DNA of 64,000 nt from CAVPDE01 sp963707125. Lineage in GTDB: Bacteria > Desulfobacterota > DSM-4660 > Desulfatiglandales > HGW-15. The position numbers and the translations under genes are program-made. The notes below the pieces were generated by a model. It saw only the letters and a list, made by a program, of their open reading frames with translations. It ran no database searches and was not told the origin of the DNA. The stretch lies in assembly GCA_963707125.1 (NCBI GenBank), contig CAVPOU010000017.1, positions 164,149-228,148 of the forward strand, written 5' to 3'. Shown piece after piece: positions 8,875-18,444 of this stretch. Every line of letters starts with the position of its first letter. The first letter of the stretch is position 1.

Positions 8875-9282
8875 TCAATCCAGGGGCTGGGTCACCATGC
8901 CCAGCTTGGTGATGCCCGCTCTCTTCACCTCGGCCATGACCTTGATGACCACACCGTATGGAAGATCTTTGTCCGCCCGGAGAAGGACTTCTTTTTCTCT
9001 TCGATACTTGAAAATGGTCTCAACCTTTTGGCCAAGGTCTTCGATCTTGATGAGGTGATTCTCAAGGTAGATGTCCCCTTTTTTGTCCACCGTGAGGATC
9101 AGCGGGTCTTCCTGGCTCTTGATCGGTGCGGTTTTCGTTGTTGGAAGGTTCACCTCCATCCCCTGCATCATCATCGGAGCGGTCACCATGAAGATAACAA
9201 GCAACACCAGCATCACGTCCACGAGGGGTGTGACGTTGATGTCGGACATCAACCGCCTTCCTTTTTCAGAACTCATCGCCAT
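8875..9282 (-). CDS. tolR: TolR/ExbD-family motor protein
   Basis: 135 aa. SDINVTPLVDVMLVLLVIFMV is the single membrane helix with its conserved Asp, which forms part of the proton path with TolQ. The periplasmic part includes DLPYGVVIKVMAEVKRAG. Lies between tolQ and tolA in the standard order. Confidence 0.93.
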   Translation of the reverse strand: MAMSSEKGRRLMSDINVTPLVDVMLVLLVIFMVTAPMMMQGMEVNLPTTKTAPIKSQEDPLILTVDKKGDIYLENHLIKIEDLGQKVETIFKYRREKEVLLRADKDLPYGVVIKVMAEVKRAGITKLGMVTQPLD

Positions 9283-9372
9283 CGGTTTATTCTCTTCCTC
9301 AGCCGTCGACAGGACCCGTTACCTACCCCCTCCGCTGTCGCTAGACCCCTTCCCTTCTCCCTCCCCCGCCTA

Positions 9373-10101
9373 CTACTCCTCCTTAGAGGCCACACTCCTT
9401 TTAACAATCTGCCTTTCCACGAGGCTCAGGAAATCAGCGGCAAAAAGATCCATGTCAGACCGAAGACTCATCAGCTTGCTGCTGAAGTAGTTGAAGGCGA
9501 CCACCGCCGGAATGGCTGCCGCAAGACCGGCTGCCGTAGCGATAAGGGCTTCCGAAATTCCCGGCGCCACCACGGCCAGATTAGCCGCCCCTTTCATGCC
9601 GATACCCCTGAAGGCCTCCATGATGCCCCAAACGGTCCCGAAGAGTCCAATGAACGGGGTCGTGTTGCCCGTGGTCGCAAGAAAAGAAATGGCCTTTTCC
9701 AGCCTGTTGCCCTGGTCGATCATGGTTTTCTTGAGCGCCCTCTCCACCACGTCCATCATGGAGAGCATAGGGGTGCCATTCTTGGTCCCGCTGGGATTTT
9801 GGATTTTGCCGAGCCTCTGCATCTCAGCGTATCCGGCTCTGAATAACTTCGCCACAGGGCTGGCGGTCAGATCGTTCGAATCATTGTAGAGTCTGTGAAA
9901 GGCCGGGTTGTTCCAGAACATTTCGAGAAAATAACCGTTTTCTTCCTTGGCTCTCCGGAACAGCCGCCATTTCATAAAAATAATCCCCCAGGAAACAACG
10001 GAAAACAAAAACAGGAGAAACAGCACACCCTTAACCACTAGCCCGGCGTGAATGATCATCTGCACAATGTCGCTTCCAAACGCCCCATCAAAAGATATCA
10101 T
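9373..10101 (-). CDS. tolQ: TolQ/ExbB-family proton channel protein
   Basis: 242 aa from the ATG at 10101 (GAGG 10 nt upstream; a GTG lies one codon earlier). Three membrane segments are visible: near residues 12-35, then TGNTTPFIGLFGTVWGIM, then ALIATAAGLAAAIPAVVAF with the conserved Thr/Ala-rich face. It forms the inner-membrane motor with TolR, powering outer-membrane constriction at division. First gene of the operon; a promoter lies at 10138-10165. Confidence 0.93.
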   Translation of the reverse strand: MISFDGAFGSDIVQMIIHAGLVVKGVLFLLFLFSVVSWGIIFMKWRLFRRAKEENGYFLEMFWNNPAFHRLYNDSNDLTASPVAKLFRAGYAEMQRLGKIQNPSGTKNGTPMLSMMDVVERALKKTMIDQGNRLEKAISFLATTGNTTPFIGLFGTVWGIMEAFRGIGMKGAANLAVVAPGISEALIATAAGLAAAIPAVVAFNYFSSKLMSLRSDMDLFAADFLSLVERQIVKRSVASKEE

Positions 10102-10137
10102 CACACATTGTCCTCACAAGATGTTGTCTGTGTTCTT

Positions 10138-10165
10138 TTTATAACTACAAGATATAGCTTGGCAA
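10138..10165 (-). promoter_or_regulatory. Sigma-70-type promoter for the tol-pal operon
   Basis: On the minus strand TTGCCA, a 16-nt spacer and TATAAA stand about 40 nt before the tolQ start. The region is AT-rich and otherwise unexplained. Confidence 0.6.
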
Positions 10166-10329
10166 GGATTATTTTCCCTTAACCTCCCAGAAGCTTTGAC
10201 AAAAATAGTTCCAATGCAATGGTTATGCTCAGAAGCGGGTGCATGGTTTAGTCTGCTCAAGTTTCCAAATCGTCAGATGACCATTGGCGAGGTGAGCGGG
10301 TGGGGGTGCCTTTTGTAGAGTGACTGCCG

Positions 10330-10659
10330 TTAATCAAAAATTTCTTTGAATATCTTGTCATCCGCCTTCAAGCACCGCTCTTTGAGCAGGTTGTACTTTT
10401 CCAGGAGTTCCTTCCCCTCCGTGGTGAGCTGGGACCCGCGCTTCTTGTCGGTCTCCACCAGCTTTAATTTCAGGTAATTCTCTGTGACTTTGATCTTGCT
10501 CCAGACGCCTTTGTAGGACATCCTCATCGTCTTGGCCGTCTGGTTGATAGAGCCTGTGCTCTGGATAGTCTGCAGGATTTCCGCGCGCCCTTCCCCGATG
10601 ATGATGTCCCCTTTGTCGTCCACGATCCATTGTCTTGATCTCAGTCTCAGCCTGGCCAT
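10330..10659 (-). CDS. ModE-type winged-helix regulator (DNA-binding domain only)
   Basis: 109 aa. It matches the N-terminal domain of ModE/LysR-like molybdate regulators: LRSRQWIVDDKG, then GRAEILQTIQSTGSINQTAK with helix-turn-helix, MSYKGVWSKIK, and KRGSQLTTEGKELLEKY. The molybdate-binding MOP domains are absent, as in many short ModE relatives. Two moeA genes follow on the same strand, so a role in molybdenum metabolism is a fair inference. Confidence 0.8.
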   Translation of the reverse strand: MARLRLRSRQWIVDDKGDIIIGEGRAEILQTIQSTGSINQTAKTMRMSYKGVWSKIKVTENYLKLKLVETDKKRGSQLTTEGKELLEKYNLLKERCLKADDKIFKEIFD

Positions 10660-11100
10660 TTCAAATGCCTCCCTACGGGTACGTGTTATTCGTTATCCGT
10701 TTTATCAGCTCTCAGCGATCAGCCTTCAAACAAAGAATACAGGAGACAGAATTCAGCATACAGAATAAAAATCCAAAAACTCACCACGAAAGCACGAAAG
10801 GACGAAGACACGAAAGAAGAGGGTTTCATAGACACTCTTGCCCTTTTTCGCCTGTCCTGAGCGCAGTCGAAGGGTGTTTTCCAATTTTCGTGCTTTCGTG
10901 ATTGCTCCTCTGTTCTCCCTTGCTTTATATCACCCGTGCGCCCTGCACCGTGTACCTTGTACCGTCCCCTCTCTTCCATCCTTGCCAGGTTGCCCCACTA
11001 TTCCATCATTCCGACTTACTGTTTACCGATGACTGTTGACTGATTACTGCCTTTTGCTGCTTACTGCCTACTGCGTACTTCCTACTGCCTACCGGGCTTT
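10660..11100. repeat. Gene-free gap with CGAAAGCACGAAA foldback (10783-10901)
   Basis: No gene seen. CACCACGAAAGCACGAAAGG at 10783 pairs with TTTTCGTGCTTTCGTG ending near 10901. Inside lies CCTGAGCGCAGTCGAAGGG, a short motif that recurs at 14874, 18622 and 31270. The remainder is degenerate runs such as TTACTGCCTACTGCG. Confidence 0.65.
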
Positions 11101-13035
11101 TCAGCCCACTTCCCTCCAGAACTCTCCGCTCTTGGACGGGTCGTAACCTCCCAGGGCCATCACCCTGTCTTTGAACTCCTGCGATCGAATCGTCTCCAGG
11201 AGGAGTCCCATCTGCGGGTTCTCGATCATGGAAGAAGGAATGATCAGATCATACTGCTCTTTTTCCAGGGGGATGAAATCCAGATCAAGCGCCCTTGCTG
11301 CCGCATAGATACCCACACCACAGTCCGCTGCTCCGCTCAACACATCCACCGCTACAGCCATGTGGGTGAATTCCTCGTGGTCATAGCCTTTGATGGATTC
11401 AGGTCTAATGCTCAGTTTCCCGAGCCGAAAATCAAAGAGCACCCTTGTGCCGGAACCGGCCTGACGATTGACAAAGGTGATTTCTTTTCTCGCCAGATCC
11501 TCCAGGCCCTTGATCCCCTTGGGGTTGCCCTTTGCCAGGATCAGACCCTGGTCCCTGAGAGCCAGATGAAAAACGCTGACCATGAGTCCCTTGAGATACC
11601 GCTTGATGTAGGAGATGTTGTACTCTCCTGTCTCCGTGTCGAGAAGGTGTGACCCCGCAAGGTGGCAGGTCCCCTTCCTCAGTGCCATCAAGCCGCCCAG
11701 GCTCCCCACGTTCCCTGAGGAGATCCGGATGTTGTGCCCTTTTCTCCTCATCTCATCTCCAATGAGATCGATGGTGATGTCGTGGCTGCCTATGACCACG
11801 AGAGTGTTTTGTATCTCTTCCTCATCCACGAGGAGCTCTGCCGCCGCCACTTCGTCCTGGCCTATTCCCTCAGAAAGAGCAGGGATGCGAATGATGCCCT
11901 CGGCCCTGGTGAGCGTCGTGATGGAGCCCGCAGCTCTTGGCAGAGGAGTCGCAACGATCTTGTCGCCCACCTTCCCGATGTTCACCCGAAGGAATTCTTC
12001 CACCCCTAGCTTAGACGGGAGATCCCTTGAAGGCTGGACGGGTATTGTCTTCACTTTCGGCGGCCGCAGCCCCTGGAACCTATGAAGCAGGGGTTGTGCA
12101 AACTGCTGGAAAGAAAAAGTCGCAGAAACCGTGTATCCCGGGTTCCCGATAACAGGCTTCCCTTTGACAATGCCCAGGATGGTCGGTTTTCCAGGCATCA
12201 TCGCCACCCCGTGAACAAGAACCTCCCCCAACTCGGAAATGATATGGGCCGTGTAATCTTTGCTCCCCGCGGAAGAACCGGCATTGATGAGAACCATGTG
12301 GGCGTCGGATTCGATGGCCTGTACCAGCGCCTTGCGGATCTCATCTTCAAGATCAGGGACAATATCATAGACTACAGGGATTGCCTGACATTCACGAACA
12401 AGACCGGCCAGGATCAAGGAGTTGTACTCGATGATCTGGTTTTTCTTCAGCTGGGGTAACCCCGAAACTCTGCGGTAGGGAATGAGTTCAGAACCCGTAG
12501 GAATGATTACCACCTTTGGCTTCTGCCACACCTTCAAAGAGAAGACGCCCGCTGCCACCATGGCGCCTGCGTCATAGGGACGGATCCTGTGGTTCTGAGG
12601 CAGGAGCAGTTGGGTGGCGACAATATCCTCTCCCACTTTTCTTATGTTCTGCCACGGATAAGCGGGAGATCGGATTTCAAGGTGATCCTGATCCGGCTGG
12701 TGGAGCTTCTCGACCATGATCACCGCATTGAAACCCTCAGGGATAGCCTGCCCTGTGTTGATCCACAAGGCGTCCTGCCCCACCTTCAATGTCCTTGGCA
12801 TTCTCTCCGTAGTTCCATAGGTTTCTTCAGCCTTGACTGCAATACCGTCCATAGCGGCCGAGTGATAGGTCGGCGCAGACATTTTCGCAAAGATGGGCTC
12901 CGCCGTCACACGGCCAAGCGATTCTTCCGTTCGAATCTCTTCCGCACCGCTCCTGAAATCTAGTCCGAACCTCGAGAAGAATTCTGTTCTCGCTTCATCG
13001 AGGGTCTTCATGGACAAATAAACGTTTCGCTTCAC
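11101..13035 (-). CDS. MoeA domain fused to a periplasmic-binding-protein-like domain
   Basis: 644 aa. Residues ~1-410 are a molybdopterin molybdenumtransferase (MoeA): MDGIAVKAEETYG, VGEDIVATQLLL, IPTGSELIP, AGSSAGSKDYT, MPGKPTILG, GNPGYTVSATFS. Residues ~425-644 are a PBP_like (COG1910) domain: VVIGSHDITIDLIGDEM, AGSHLLD, FVNRQAGSGTRVLFD. This fusion is known in anaerobes; the binding domain is thought to sense a molybdenum or tungsten species. The GTG at 13035 is preceded by AAGGAG; an ATG 8 codons later is the alternative. Lies just downstream of a stand-alone moeA. Confidence 0.88.
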   Translation of the reverse strand: MKRNVYLSMKTLDEARTEFFSRFGLDFRSGAEEIRTEESLGRVTAEPIFAKMSAPTYHSAAMDGIAVKAEETYGTTERMPRTLKVGQDALWINTGQAIPEGFNAVIMVEKLHQPDQDHLEIRSPAYPWQNIRKVGEDIVATQLLLPQNHRIRPYDAGAMVAAGVFSLKVWQKPKVVIIPTGSELIPYRRVSGLPQLKKNQIIEYNSLILAGLVRECQAIPVVYDIVPDLEDEIRKALVQAIESDAHMVLINAGSSAGSKDYTAHIISELGEVLVHGVAMMPGKPTILGIVKGKPVIGNPGYTVSATFSFQQFAQPLLHRFQGLRPPKVKTIPVQPSRDLPSKLGVEEFLRVNIGKVGDKIVATPLPRAAGSITTLTRAEGIIRIPALSEGIGQDEVAAAELLVDEEEIQNTLVVIGSHDITIDLIGDEMRRKGHNIRISSGNVGSLGGLMALRKGTCHLAGSHLLDTETGEYNISYIKRYLKGLMVSVFHLALRDQGLILAKGNPKGIKGLEDLARKEITFVNRQAGSGTRVLFDFRLGKLSIRPESIKGYDHEEFTHMAVAVDVLSGAADCGVGIYAAARALDLDFIPLEKEQYDLIIPSSMIENPQMGLLLETIRSQEFKDRVMALGGYDPSKSGEFWREVG

Positions 13036-13146
13036 TTCCCTTCTCCTTCTTGGTTTTGCCCTTCCGCGCAGAACATTTCTCTGTGTGCGGTGAGAAATTG
13101 CACTTTTGTCTGTGTGCGTCGGTGGCTAATCTCCTCACTCTTTGCT

Positions 13147-14385
13147 CTACGCTTCTTTAAACCTCATCACCTCCACCTCCTGGCCCTGGTAAAGCCCTTC
13201 GGTGTTTCGGTCTATTCGCAGAAGACCGTCCGCTTCCACGAGCGTCGAAATGAGCCCGGATTTTCCGAAGATCGGCTCAGCGACCCATTCCCCGTCTTTT
13301 CGAATCAGCCTCACACGGATGAAATCATCTCTGCCGCTGGCCGATTCAATGTTCCGGCTCAGCCTCGCCAACACTTTGTTCTGCGGCTTTTCAGAAAAAG
13401 CCGTCTCTCCGCCAAGTCTTGCCAGGAAAGGCGTGAGAAACACCTCGGCCACCACCATCGCAGAGGCTGTGTGACCTGGCAGCCCGAAGATGGCCGTTGC
13501 ACCTCTTCGCGCAATGATCGTCGGCTTGCCCGGGCTGATGGAGATACCGTGAACCAGCAGCTCCGTGTTTTCAATGGATTCAAAGACCTTTAGTGTCAAG
13601 TCTCTAGTCCCGACTGAACTGCCTCCAGAGATCCACACGGTGTCTGTGGTCTCAAGGCTTTTAACGACCATGTTCCTGAGCTGTTCAAAATCATCCCGGC
13701 ACAGACCAAGGGTGACCGGCTCCGCACCCTGCTGCTCGCAGAATGCACGGAGGGTGTAAGTGTTGATGTCTCTCACCTGCCCCGGTTTCGGCTTTCCCTG
13801 AATGGGGATCACCTCATCTCCTGTGGAGAGGATGGCCACTCTTGGTTTTCTGTGAACATGCACTTCAGTCACACCAAGCCCGGCAAGGACTCCCACATCC
13901 TGCGATCTGAGTCGCCGCCCCTTTTGAAGGACAACCGCCCCTCTTTTGAAGTCGTCGTCGGGCTGAATCACGTTCTCCTGAGGCGAGACGGCACGGGAGA
14001 TTTCCAGCGTCGTTTGATCCATGAGGTGGCAGTACTCAACCATGACCACGCTGTCCGCCCCTCTCGGGACCATGCCGCCGGTGGAGATCTTTACGGCCTG
14101 ACCGGGTGCGACAGTCATTGCAGGGACCTGCCCCATTCCCACCTCGCCGACAATCTCCAGCAGAGCCGGCAGACTCTCCGTCGCCCCGAAGGAATCCTTG
14201 GCTTTTATGGCGTATCCATCCATAGAGGTTCGCTGAAAACCGGGAAGATCCTCTGGAGAAACGATTTCCTTGCTCAACACCCGGCCGAAGGCCCTGTCCA
14301 GCAGAACGATCTCCTCTCCCACAGGCTGAAATCTTTGAACCAGTTCGAGCACCTCCTCTGTTGTCTTCACTTTGAAAAACACCAT
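13147..14385 (-). CDS. moeA: MoeA, molybdopterin molybdenumtransferase
   Basis: 412 aa, full length. Motifs in order: GFQRTSMDGYAIKAKDS, GGMVPRGADSVVMVE, QDVGVLAGLG, ILSTGDEV, GGSSVGTRDLT, SPGKPTI and GLPGHTASAMVV, then the C-terminal MoeA_C domain. It inserts molybdenum (or tungsten) into adenylated molybdopterin. GLPGHTASA differs from the usual GLPGNPVSA, and the neighbouring fusion has GNPGYTVSA. The two MoeA versions may serve different metals, as proposed for paired MoeA proteins elsewhere; that is inference here. Confidence 0.92.
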   Translation of the reverse strand: MVFFKVKTTEEVLELVQRFQPVGEEIVLLDRAFGRVLSKEIVSPEDLPGFQRTSMDGYAIKAKDSFGATESLPALLEIVGEVGMGQVPAMTVAPGQAVKISTGGMVPRGADSVVMVEYCHLMDQTTLEISRAVSPQENVIQPDDDFKRGAVVLQKGRRLRSQDVGVLAGLGVTEVHVHRKPRVAILSTGDEVIPIQGKPKPGQVRDINTYTLRAFCEQQGAEPVTLGLCRDDFEQLRNMVVKSLETTDTVWISGGSSVGTRDLTLKVFESIENTELLVHGISISPGKPTIIARRGATAIFGLPGHTASAMVVAEVFLTPFLARLGGETAFSEKPQNKVLARLSRNIESASGRDDFIRVRLIRKDGEWVAEPIFGKSGLISTLVEADGLLRIDRNTEGLYQGQEVEVMRFKEA

Positions 14386-15054
14386 TCTACTCCGTTGTAT
14401 GTTCTTACCAGCCTTCAGCGGTCAGCTCTCAGCCTTCAGCCAGAGCACCACTGCCAAGTCCGAACACAAAAACCAAAGACCAAAACTCATCACGAAAGCA
14501 CGAAACCATCCCCTCTTCTTTCGTGTTTTCGTACCTTCGTGCTTTCGTTATTGCTTTGTTTTTAGATTCTTCTTCTGTATGCTATCTTCTGTCTTGTTCT
14601 CTCGCTTTGACCTTTGGTTTTTGACATTGATTTGTCATTTGTGCTTTGTCATTGGTTTTCCGATTATTCCCTGTTGTATTCCGTCTTCTTCCTTTATATA
14701 TTTACTTTGATATATCCATGCAATATAAATCTCAATTCCATCGCCAATGCTCTGACTTGGATTTCGCTTGGCTTTTGCAACTCCTTTGTCGCATAATTTC
14801 TGAAGGTCGCTTGTTGCATGTCGCTTGCTGCAAGTTGCTGGTCGTTCTTGGTTTGCCTGACCCGTCACTTGCCCTTCGACTTTGCTCAGGGCCGTGAGAT
14901 TGTCGAACGGTCACTTGTGACTTACTTTAGGCACTTCTTCGTGTTTTCCCGGTTTCGTGTTTTCGTGATTGGTTTTTCTGTTTTGTTCTGTCATTCTGTC
15001 TACTGTCTTCTGTATTCTGTATTCTTGCTATTTTAACTTTAGGCACTTCTCCCT
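14386..15054. repeat. Gene-free gap with foldback and dispersed repeats
   Basis: Holds a CGAAAGCACGAAA foldback (14491-14549), a second partial copy (about 14939-14972), CCCTTCGACTTTGCTCAGGG at 14874, and degenerate runs (TTCTGTATTCTGTATTC). No coding sequence or tRNA is supported. Confidence 0.6.
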
Positions 15055-15753
15055 ATGTCTTACCTCAAACACATTTACTGGCTCACGAAAGAGGAAGTCT
15101 CTCGGCTTGAAGAACAACTTGCAGCGCGTGGCATCAAGATGAAGTCTGCGAGGGGGGTTGTCTGCTCACCTCTGGATGTAATGAACAAGATTTCCTGTGT
15201 GGCTCCGGAAGTGTGGGATGAAACTTGCGCAAGGCAGGGAAGCTGGTACAGGGCTTCAGACAAGAGCGGCCTCTTCCTGGTGATCAGTTCTTTTGATGTG
15301 GAGGAGCTTCAAGATAAGAAGGCTGGAACCATCAGGGGGGTCGATTTTCATCCCCCAAGGGTCGCAACCTTGGAAGACAAAAAGGCGCTGGCAGGCGATC
15401 CCGATTTTGATCGAAAGGTGCCCGCACGATGGAGGAAAATCAGTGATGTGGAGAAGAGGATTTTCTTGAGGTGGGCGGCAAGACTTGGTTCTGAAACCGA
15501 AGATTTTGACTTGCTTTACGTCTCACACACGGCAAACCACGCAAATTTCGTGAACCCGCGATTCTTCATCCGGGAAGGTGAGACGATCATTCCTTACTCC
15601 ATTGACCGCAGCGCGCATCTCTGTTCCAGCTGCGTCGAGCTGTTTCAGGTTCTTGGTGCTGAGCACAAGAAAAAACTCGTGGCCCCATGCCCCGGCGCCA
15701 CGATCTTCGCCCGCCTCGAACCGGATAAGTATCTGCTGGTGGAAAAAACATGA
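15055..15753 (+). CDS. Unrecognised 232-aa protein with C-terminal Cys motif
   Basis: I do not recognise this family. The sequence is typical coding DNA with no signal peptide or membrane helix. It opens with LKHIYWLTKEEVSRLEEQL and carries WYRASDKSGLFLVIS mid-protein. The C-terminal third has HLCSSCVELFQVLG followed by VAPCPGA, a CxxC plus a third Cys that could bind metal or a cofactor. It lies between the moeA block and a DUF3108 gene but is separated from both by repeats, so its context says little. A molybdoenzyme- or one-carbon-related role is possible but not shown. Confidence 0.7.
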   Translation: MSYLKHIYWLTKEEVSRLEEQLAARGIKMKSARGVVCSPLDVMNKISCVAPEVWDETCARQGSWYRASDKSGLFLVISSFDVEELQDKKAGTIRGVDFHPPRVATLEDKKALAGDPDFDRKVPARWRKISDVEKRIFLRWAARLGSETEDFDLLYVSHTANHANFVNPRFFIREGETIIPYSIDRSAHLCSSCVELFQVLGAEHKKKLVAPCPGATIFARLEPDKYLLVEKT

Positions 15754-15801
15754 AACAAAGAATACAGAAGACCGTAGTCAGTAGACAGAAGAAGACCCCA
15801 T

Positions 15802-15878
15802 TACGAAAGCACGAAAAAGGGCAAGGGTGTTTATCGAACCCTCTTCTTTCGTGTTTTTGTACCTTCGTGCTTTCGTGA
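15802..15878. repeat. CGAAAGCACGAAA foldback
   Basis: TACGAAAGCACGAAAAAGGG pairs with CTTCTTTCGTG and CTTCGTGCTTTCGTGATT, giving a long imperfect hairpin just after the 15055 gene. It may act as a terminator for that gene. Confidence 0.6.
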
Positions 15879-16025
15879 TTGCTTTGTTTTTCGATTTTCT
15901 TTGCCTCTTGACCTTTCAGCGATCGGCATTCAACTGGGATCCAGTATCGAGTATCCAGAATCCTTCCCTCTCTGCCGCGCTCCGTGCCTCTGTGAGAGAT
16001 AGTTTTTTTCGTGTTTTCGTGATAA

Positions 16026-16814
16026 ATGCTTTTTATGATCCGTGCTCTCCTATTTGTTCTGACCTTGTCCCTCCTCCTGACGTCCTCCTTTCCCTGCCGC
16101 GCGCAAGAGAAGCGAATCCCCTTCTCCCCCGGAGAGAAACTCTTCTTCGAGGTTCGATGGGCTTTTATCCCGGCAGCGGAAGGTGTCCTGGAGATCCTTC
16201 CCATGGAAACCATTGATGGTGTGCGATGTTACCACTTCACCGCGACGTCGCGGACTTACGAGTTCGTTGATGCCTTCTACAAGGTGAGAGACCGAATGGA
16301 AGCTTTCGCCGATGAAGGCATGACCCGATCCCTTCTTTACAAGAAAGCGCAGGACGGCAAAAGAAAGCGAAGAATTTCTGTGAATTTCGACTGGGAGAAG
16401 CTTCAGGCAAGGTATTCGAACTTTGATGAAAGAGGGGAGCCCGTCTCCCTCTTGCCCGGGTCTTTTGATCCTCTCTCCGTCTTTTATGCCTTTCGCCTCA
16501 TGCAATTGAAGGAAGGAGAAGAGCTGAAAACGCCTGTGACCGACGGCAAGAAATGCATTGTTGGAAGAGCCAAGGTGATCAAAAGAGAGAAGATCAAGGT
16601 GAAAGATACTTTCTATGATACATTCTTGGTGGAACCCGAATTTGAGCAACTGGGAGGTGTCTTCGAGAAAAGCAAAAACGCCAAACTCCAGGTCTGGGTG
16701 ACCGCCGACGGCGCCTCAATTCCTGTCCGAGTGAAAAGTGAGGTTCTTGTCGGCAGCTTCGTGGCAGAGTTGGTGTCAGCCTCCGGGCTCACCCAATTAC
16801 AGGTTTCGCAATAG
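16026..16814 (+). CDS. DUF3108 envelope protein
   Basis: 262 aa. Signal peptide at residues ~1-26 (LLFVLTLSLLLTSSFPCRAQ). The DUF3108 pattern follows: PFSPGEKLFFEVRWAFIPA, then YHFTATSRTYEFVDAFYKVRD, YKKAQDGKRKR, FDPLSVFYAFRLM and a final VWVTADGASIPVRVKSEV. The family is periplasmic and of unsettled function, often near polysaccharide or envelope genes. The start could be the ATG at 16026 or at 16035. Confidence 0.82.
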   Translation: MLFMIRALLFVLTLSLLLTSSFPCRAQEKRIPFSPGEKLFFEVRWAFIPAAEGVLEILPMETIDGVRCYHFTATSRTYEFVDAFYKVRDRMEAFADEGMTRSLLYKKAQDGKRKRRISVNFDWEKLQARYSNFDERGEPVSLLPGSFDPLSVFYAFRLMQLKEGEELKTPVTDGKKCIVGRAKVIKREKIKVKDTFYDTFLVEPEFEQLGGVFEKSKNAKLQVWVTADGASIPVRVKSEVLVGSFVAELVSASGLTQLQVSQ

Positions 16815-17186
16815 AATCATGAGGTCGGCCAATCTTTCAGCAATTGCAAAGAATACAGAAGACAGTAGTCAGCAGACAGAAGAAAACTCCATCACGAAAA
16901 CACGAAAAAAAGCGAGTAATTATCTTAAACCTTCCCCTTTCGTGCTTTCGTGATTGCTCCTCTGTTCTCCCTTGCTTTATATTACCCGTGCGCCCTGCAC
17001 CGTGTACCTTGTACCACCCCCTCTCTTCCAACATTCCATCCTTCCTGCACCTGTCTTCTGTATGCTCTCTTCCCTCTGCGCACTCTGCGTGAGACGCTCT
17101 TTTCTCTTTACTTGCCCTTTCCTTTTTATTATATCTCTAGAACTGAATGACAATTCATTTCTTGCTCTTTTGAGGAGGGGGCCATT
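16815..17186. repeat. Gene-free gap with foldback (16892-16954)
   Basis: CACGAAAACACGAAA at 16893 pairs with TTTCGTGCTTTCGTGA. The following stretch (TTGCTTTATATTACCCGTGC) matches one at 10921, so the two gaps share a longer repeat. GGAGGGGGCC before 17187 is the ribosome-binding site of the thiolase. Confidence 0.55.
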
Positions 17187-18440
17187 ATGAAAGATGTCGT
17201 GATTGTATCTGCATGTCGAACGGCGATTGGAGCCTTTGGCGGGACCTTAAAGGATAGCCATGCCGCAAAGCTGGCCGCTGTAGCGATGAAGGAAGCCATA
17301 AAACGAGCCGGCATAGAGCCGGGCATGATCGATGACATTCGATTCGGTTGCTGCCTGGAGCCTGGAGACGCGTTGAACGTGGCTCGTATTGGCGCCCTGT
17401 TGGCAGGCATTCCCGACTCTGTCACTGCTGTGACCATTAACAGGGTTTGCACGTCAGGCATGGATGCCGTCGTTTCGGGCATGGCCATTATTCAAGCGGG
17501 CCTGGCTGACATCATTCTTGCCGGTGGGACAGAGCACATGTCCGGTATTGCCTACACAGTTCCCAGTGCCCGCTGGGGATGCCGGTTGCAGGATCAGGTT
17601 TTTGTCGACACCATGATGCAGGCTCTCCATGTCGGTTCCCATCTGATTCCTCATCCTGAGGACGGTCCTGTCAAGTCGGGGATGCCCTTGGAGCTTTTCA
17701 AAGGCAAGCCTTACATCATGGGTGTGACGGCGGAATTCGTTGCCCAGTACCTCAATATCAGCAGGGAAGAGATGGACGAAGTCGCTTTGCGAAGCCACAA
17801 CAATGCGGAAAGAGCCACAAAGGAGGGGGACTTCCGGGAAGAGATTGTACCGGTAGAGATCCCGCAGAAGAAAGGGAAACCACCTCTCCTCTTTGACAAG
17901 GATGAGCACTTCCGCCCCGGGCTTACCATGGATCAACTCAGGCAGCTGCCGCCTGCCTTTATCCCGAAGACTGGAAAAGTGACGGCTGGAAACTCTTCGG
18001 GCATCAACGACGGCGCGAGCGCCATGGTCATCATGTCAGCGGATAAGGCCAAGGAACTTGGCATCAACCCTTTAGCGAAAATTAGAGGCACCGGCAAAGG
18101 AGGATGCCACCCGTCCGTCATGGGCCTGAGCCCTGTACCGGCCATGCAGGACCTCTTCAAAAGATACCCGGATCTCAAACTGAAGGACTTCGAACTCATC
18201 GAGCTCAATGAAGCGTTCGCGGCTCAGTACCTTGGTGTTGAGAAAGAGCTCAAGCTGAACAGGGATATCACCAATGTGAACGGTTCGGGCATTGGTCTCG
18301 GCCACCCGGTGGGTTCCACGGGATGCCGGATCATGGTCACGCTTATTTATGCGATGAAGAAGAAAGAAAAGGCCTTGGGGCTGGCGACGATCTGCGGAGG
18401 CGGCGGCATCGGCATGGCCACCGCCCTGGAAATGCTCTAA
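17187..18440 (+). CDS. Acetyl-CoA acetyltransferase-type thiolase
   Basis: 417 aa. It starts VVIVSACRTAIGAFGGTLKD as in biosynthetic thiolases. The nucleophilic Cys88 lies in NRVCTSGMDAV (NKVCGSGLKAV in PhaA/AtoB), followed by GGTEHMSG, NEAFAAQ, GSGIGLGHPVGSTGC with the catalytic His, and CGGGGIGMA with the second Cys. It condenses or cleaves acyl-CoA with acetyl-CoA. The motifs NVNGSGIGLGHP and CTSGMD depart from the usual NVNGGAIALGHP and CGSGLK, so substrate preference may differ. No other beta-oxidation gene is nearby. Confidence 0.88.
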   Translation: MKDVVIVSACRTAIGAFGGTLKDSHAAKLAAVAMKEAIKRAGIEPGMIDDIRFGCCLEPGDALNVARIGALLAGIPDSVTAVTINRVCTSGMDAVVSGMAIIQAGLADIILAGGTEHMSGIAYTVPSARWGCRLQDQVFVDTMMQALHVGSHLIPHPEDGPVKSGMPLELFKGKPYIMGVTAEFVAQYLNISREEMDEVALRSHNNAERATKEGDFREEIVPVEIPQKKGKPPLLFDKDEHFRPGLTMDQLRQLPPAFIPKTGKVTAGNSSGINDGASAMVIMSADKAKELGINPLAKIRGTGKGGCHPSVMGLSPVPAMQDLFKRYPDLKLKDFELIELNEAFAAQYLGVEKELKLNRDITNVNGSGIGLGHPVGSTGCRIMVTLIYAMKKKEKALGLATICGGGGIGMATALEML

Positions 18441-18444
18441 CTCA

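Noticed and set aside
10783..16954. CRISPR array suggested by recurring CGAAAGCACGAAA units
   Set aside because: Copies are inverted pairs in separate gaps, not evenly spaced direct repeats with unique spacers, and no cas gene is present.
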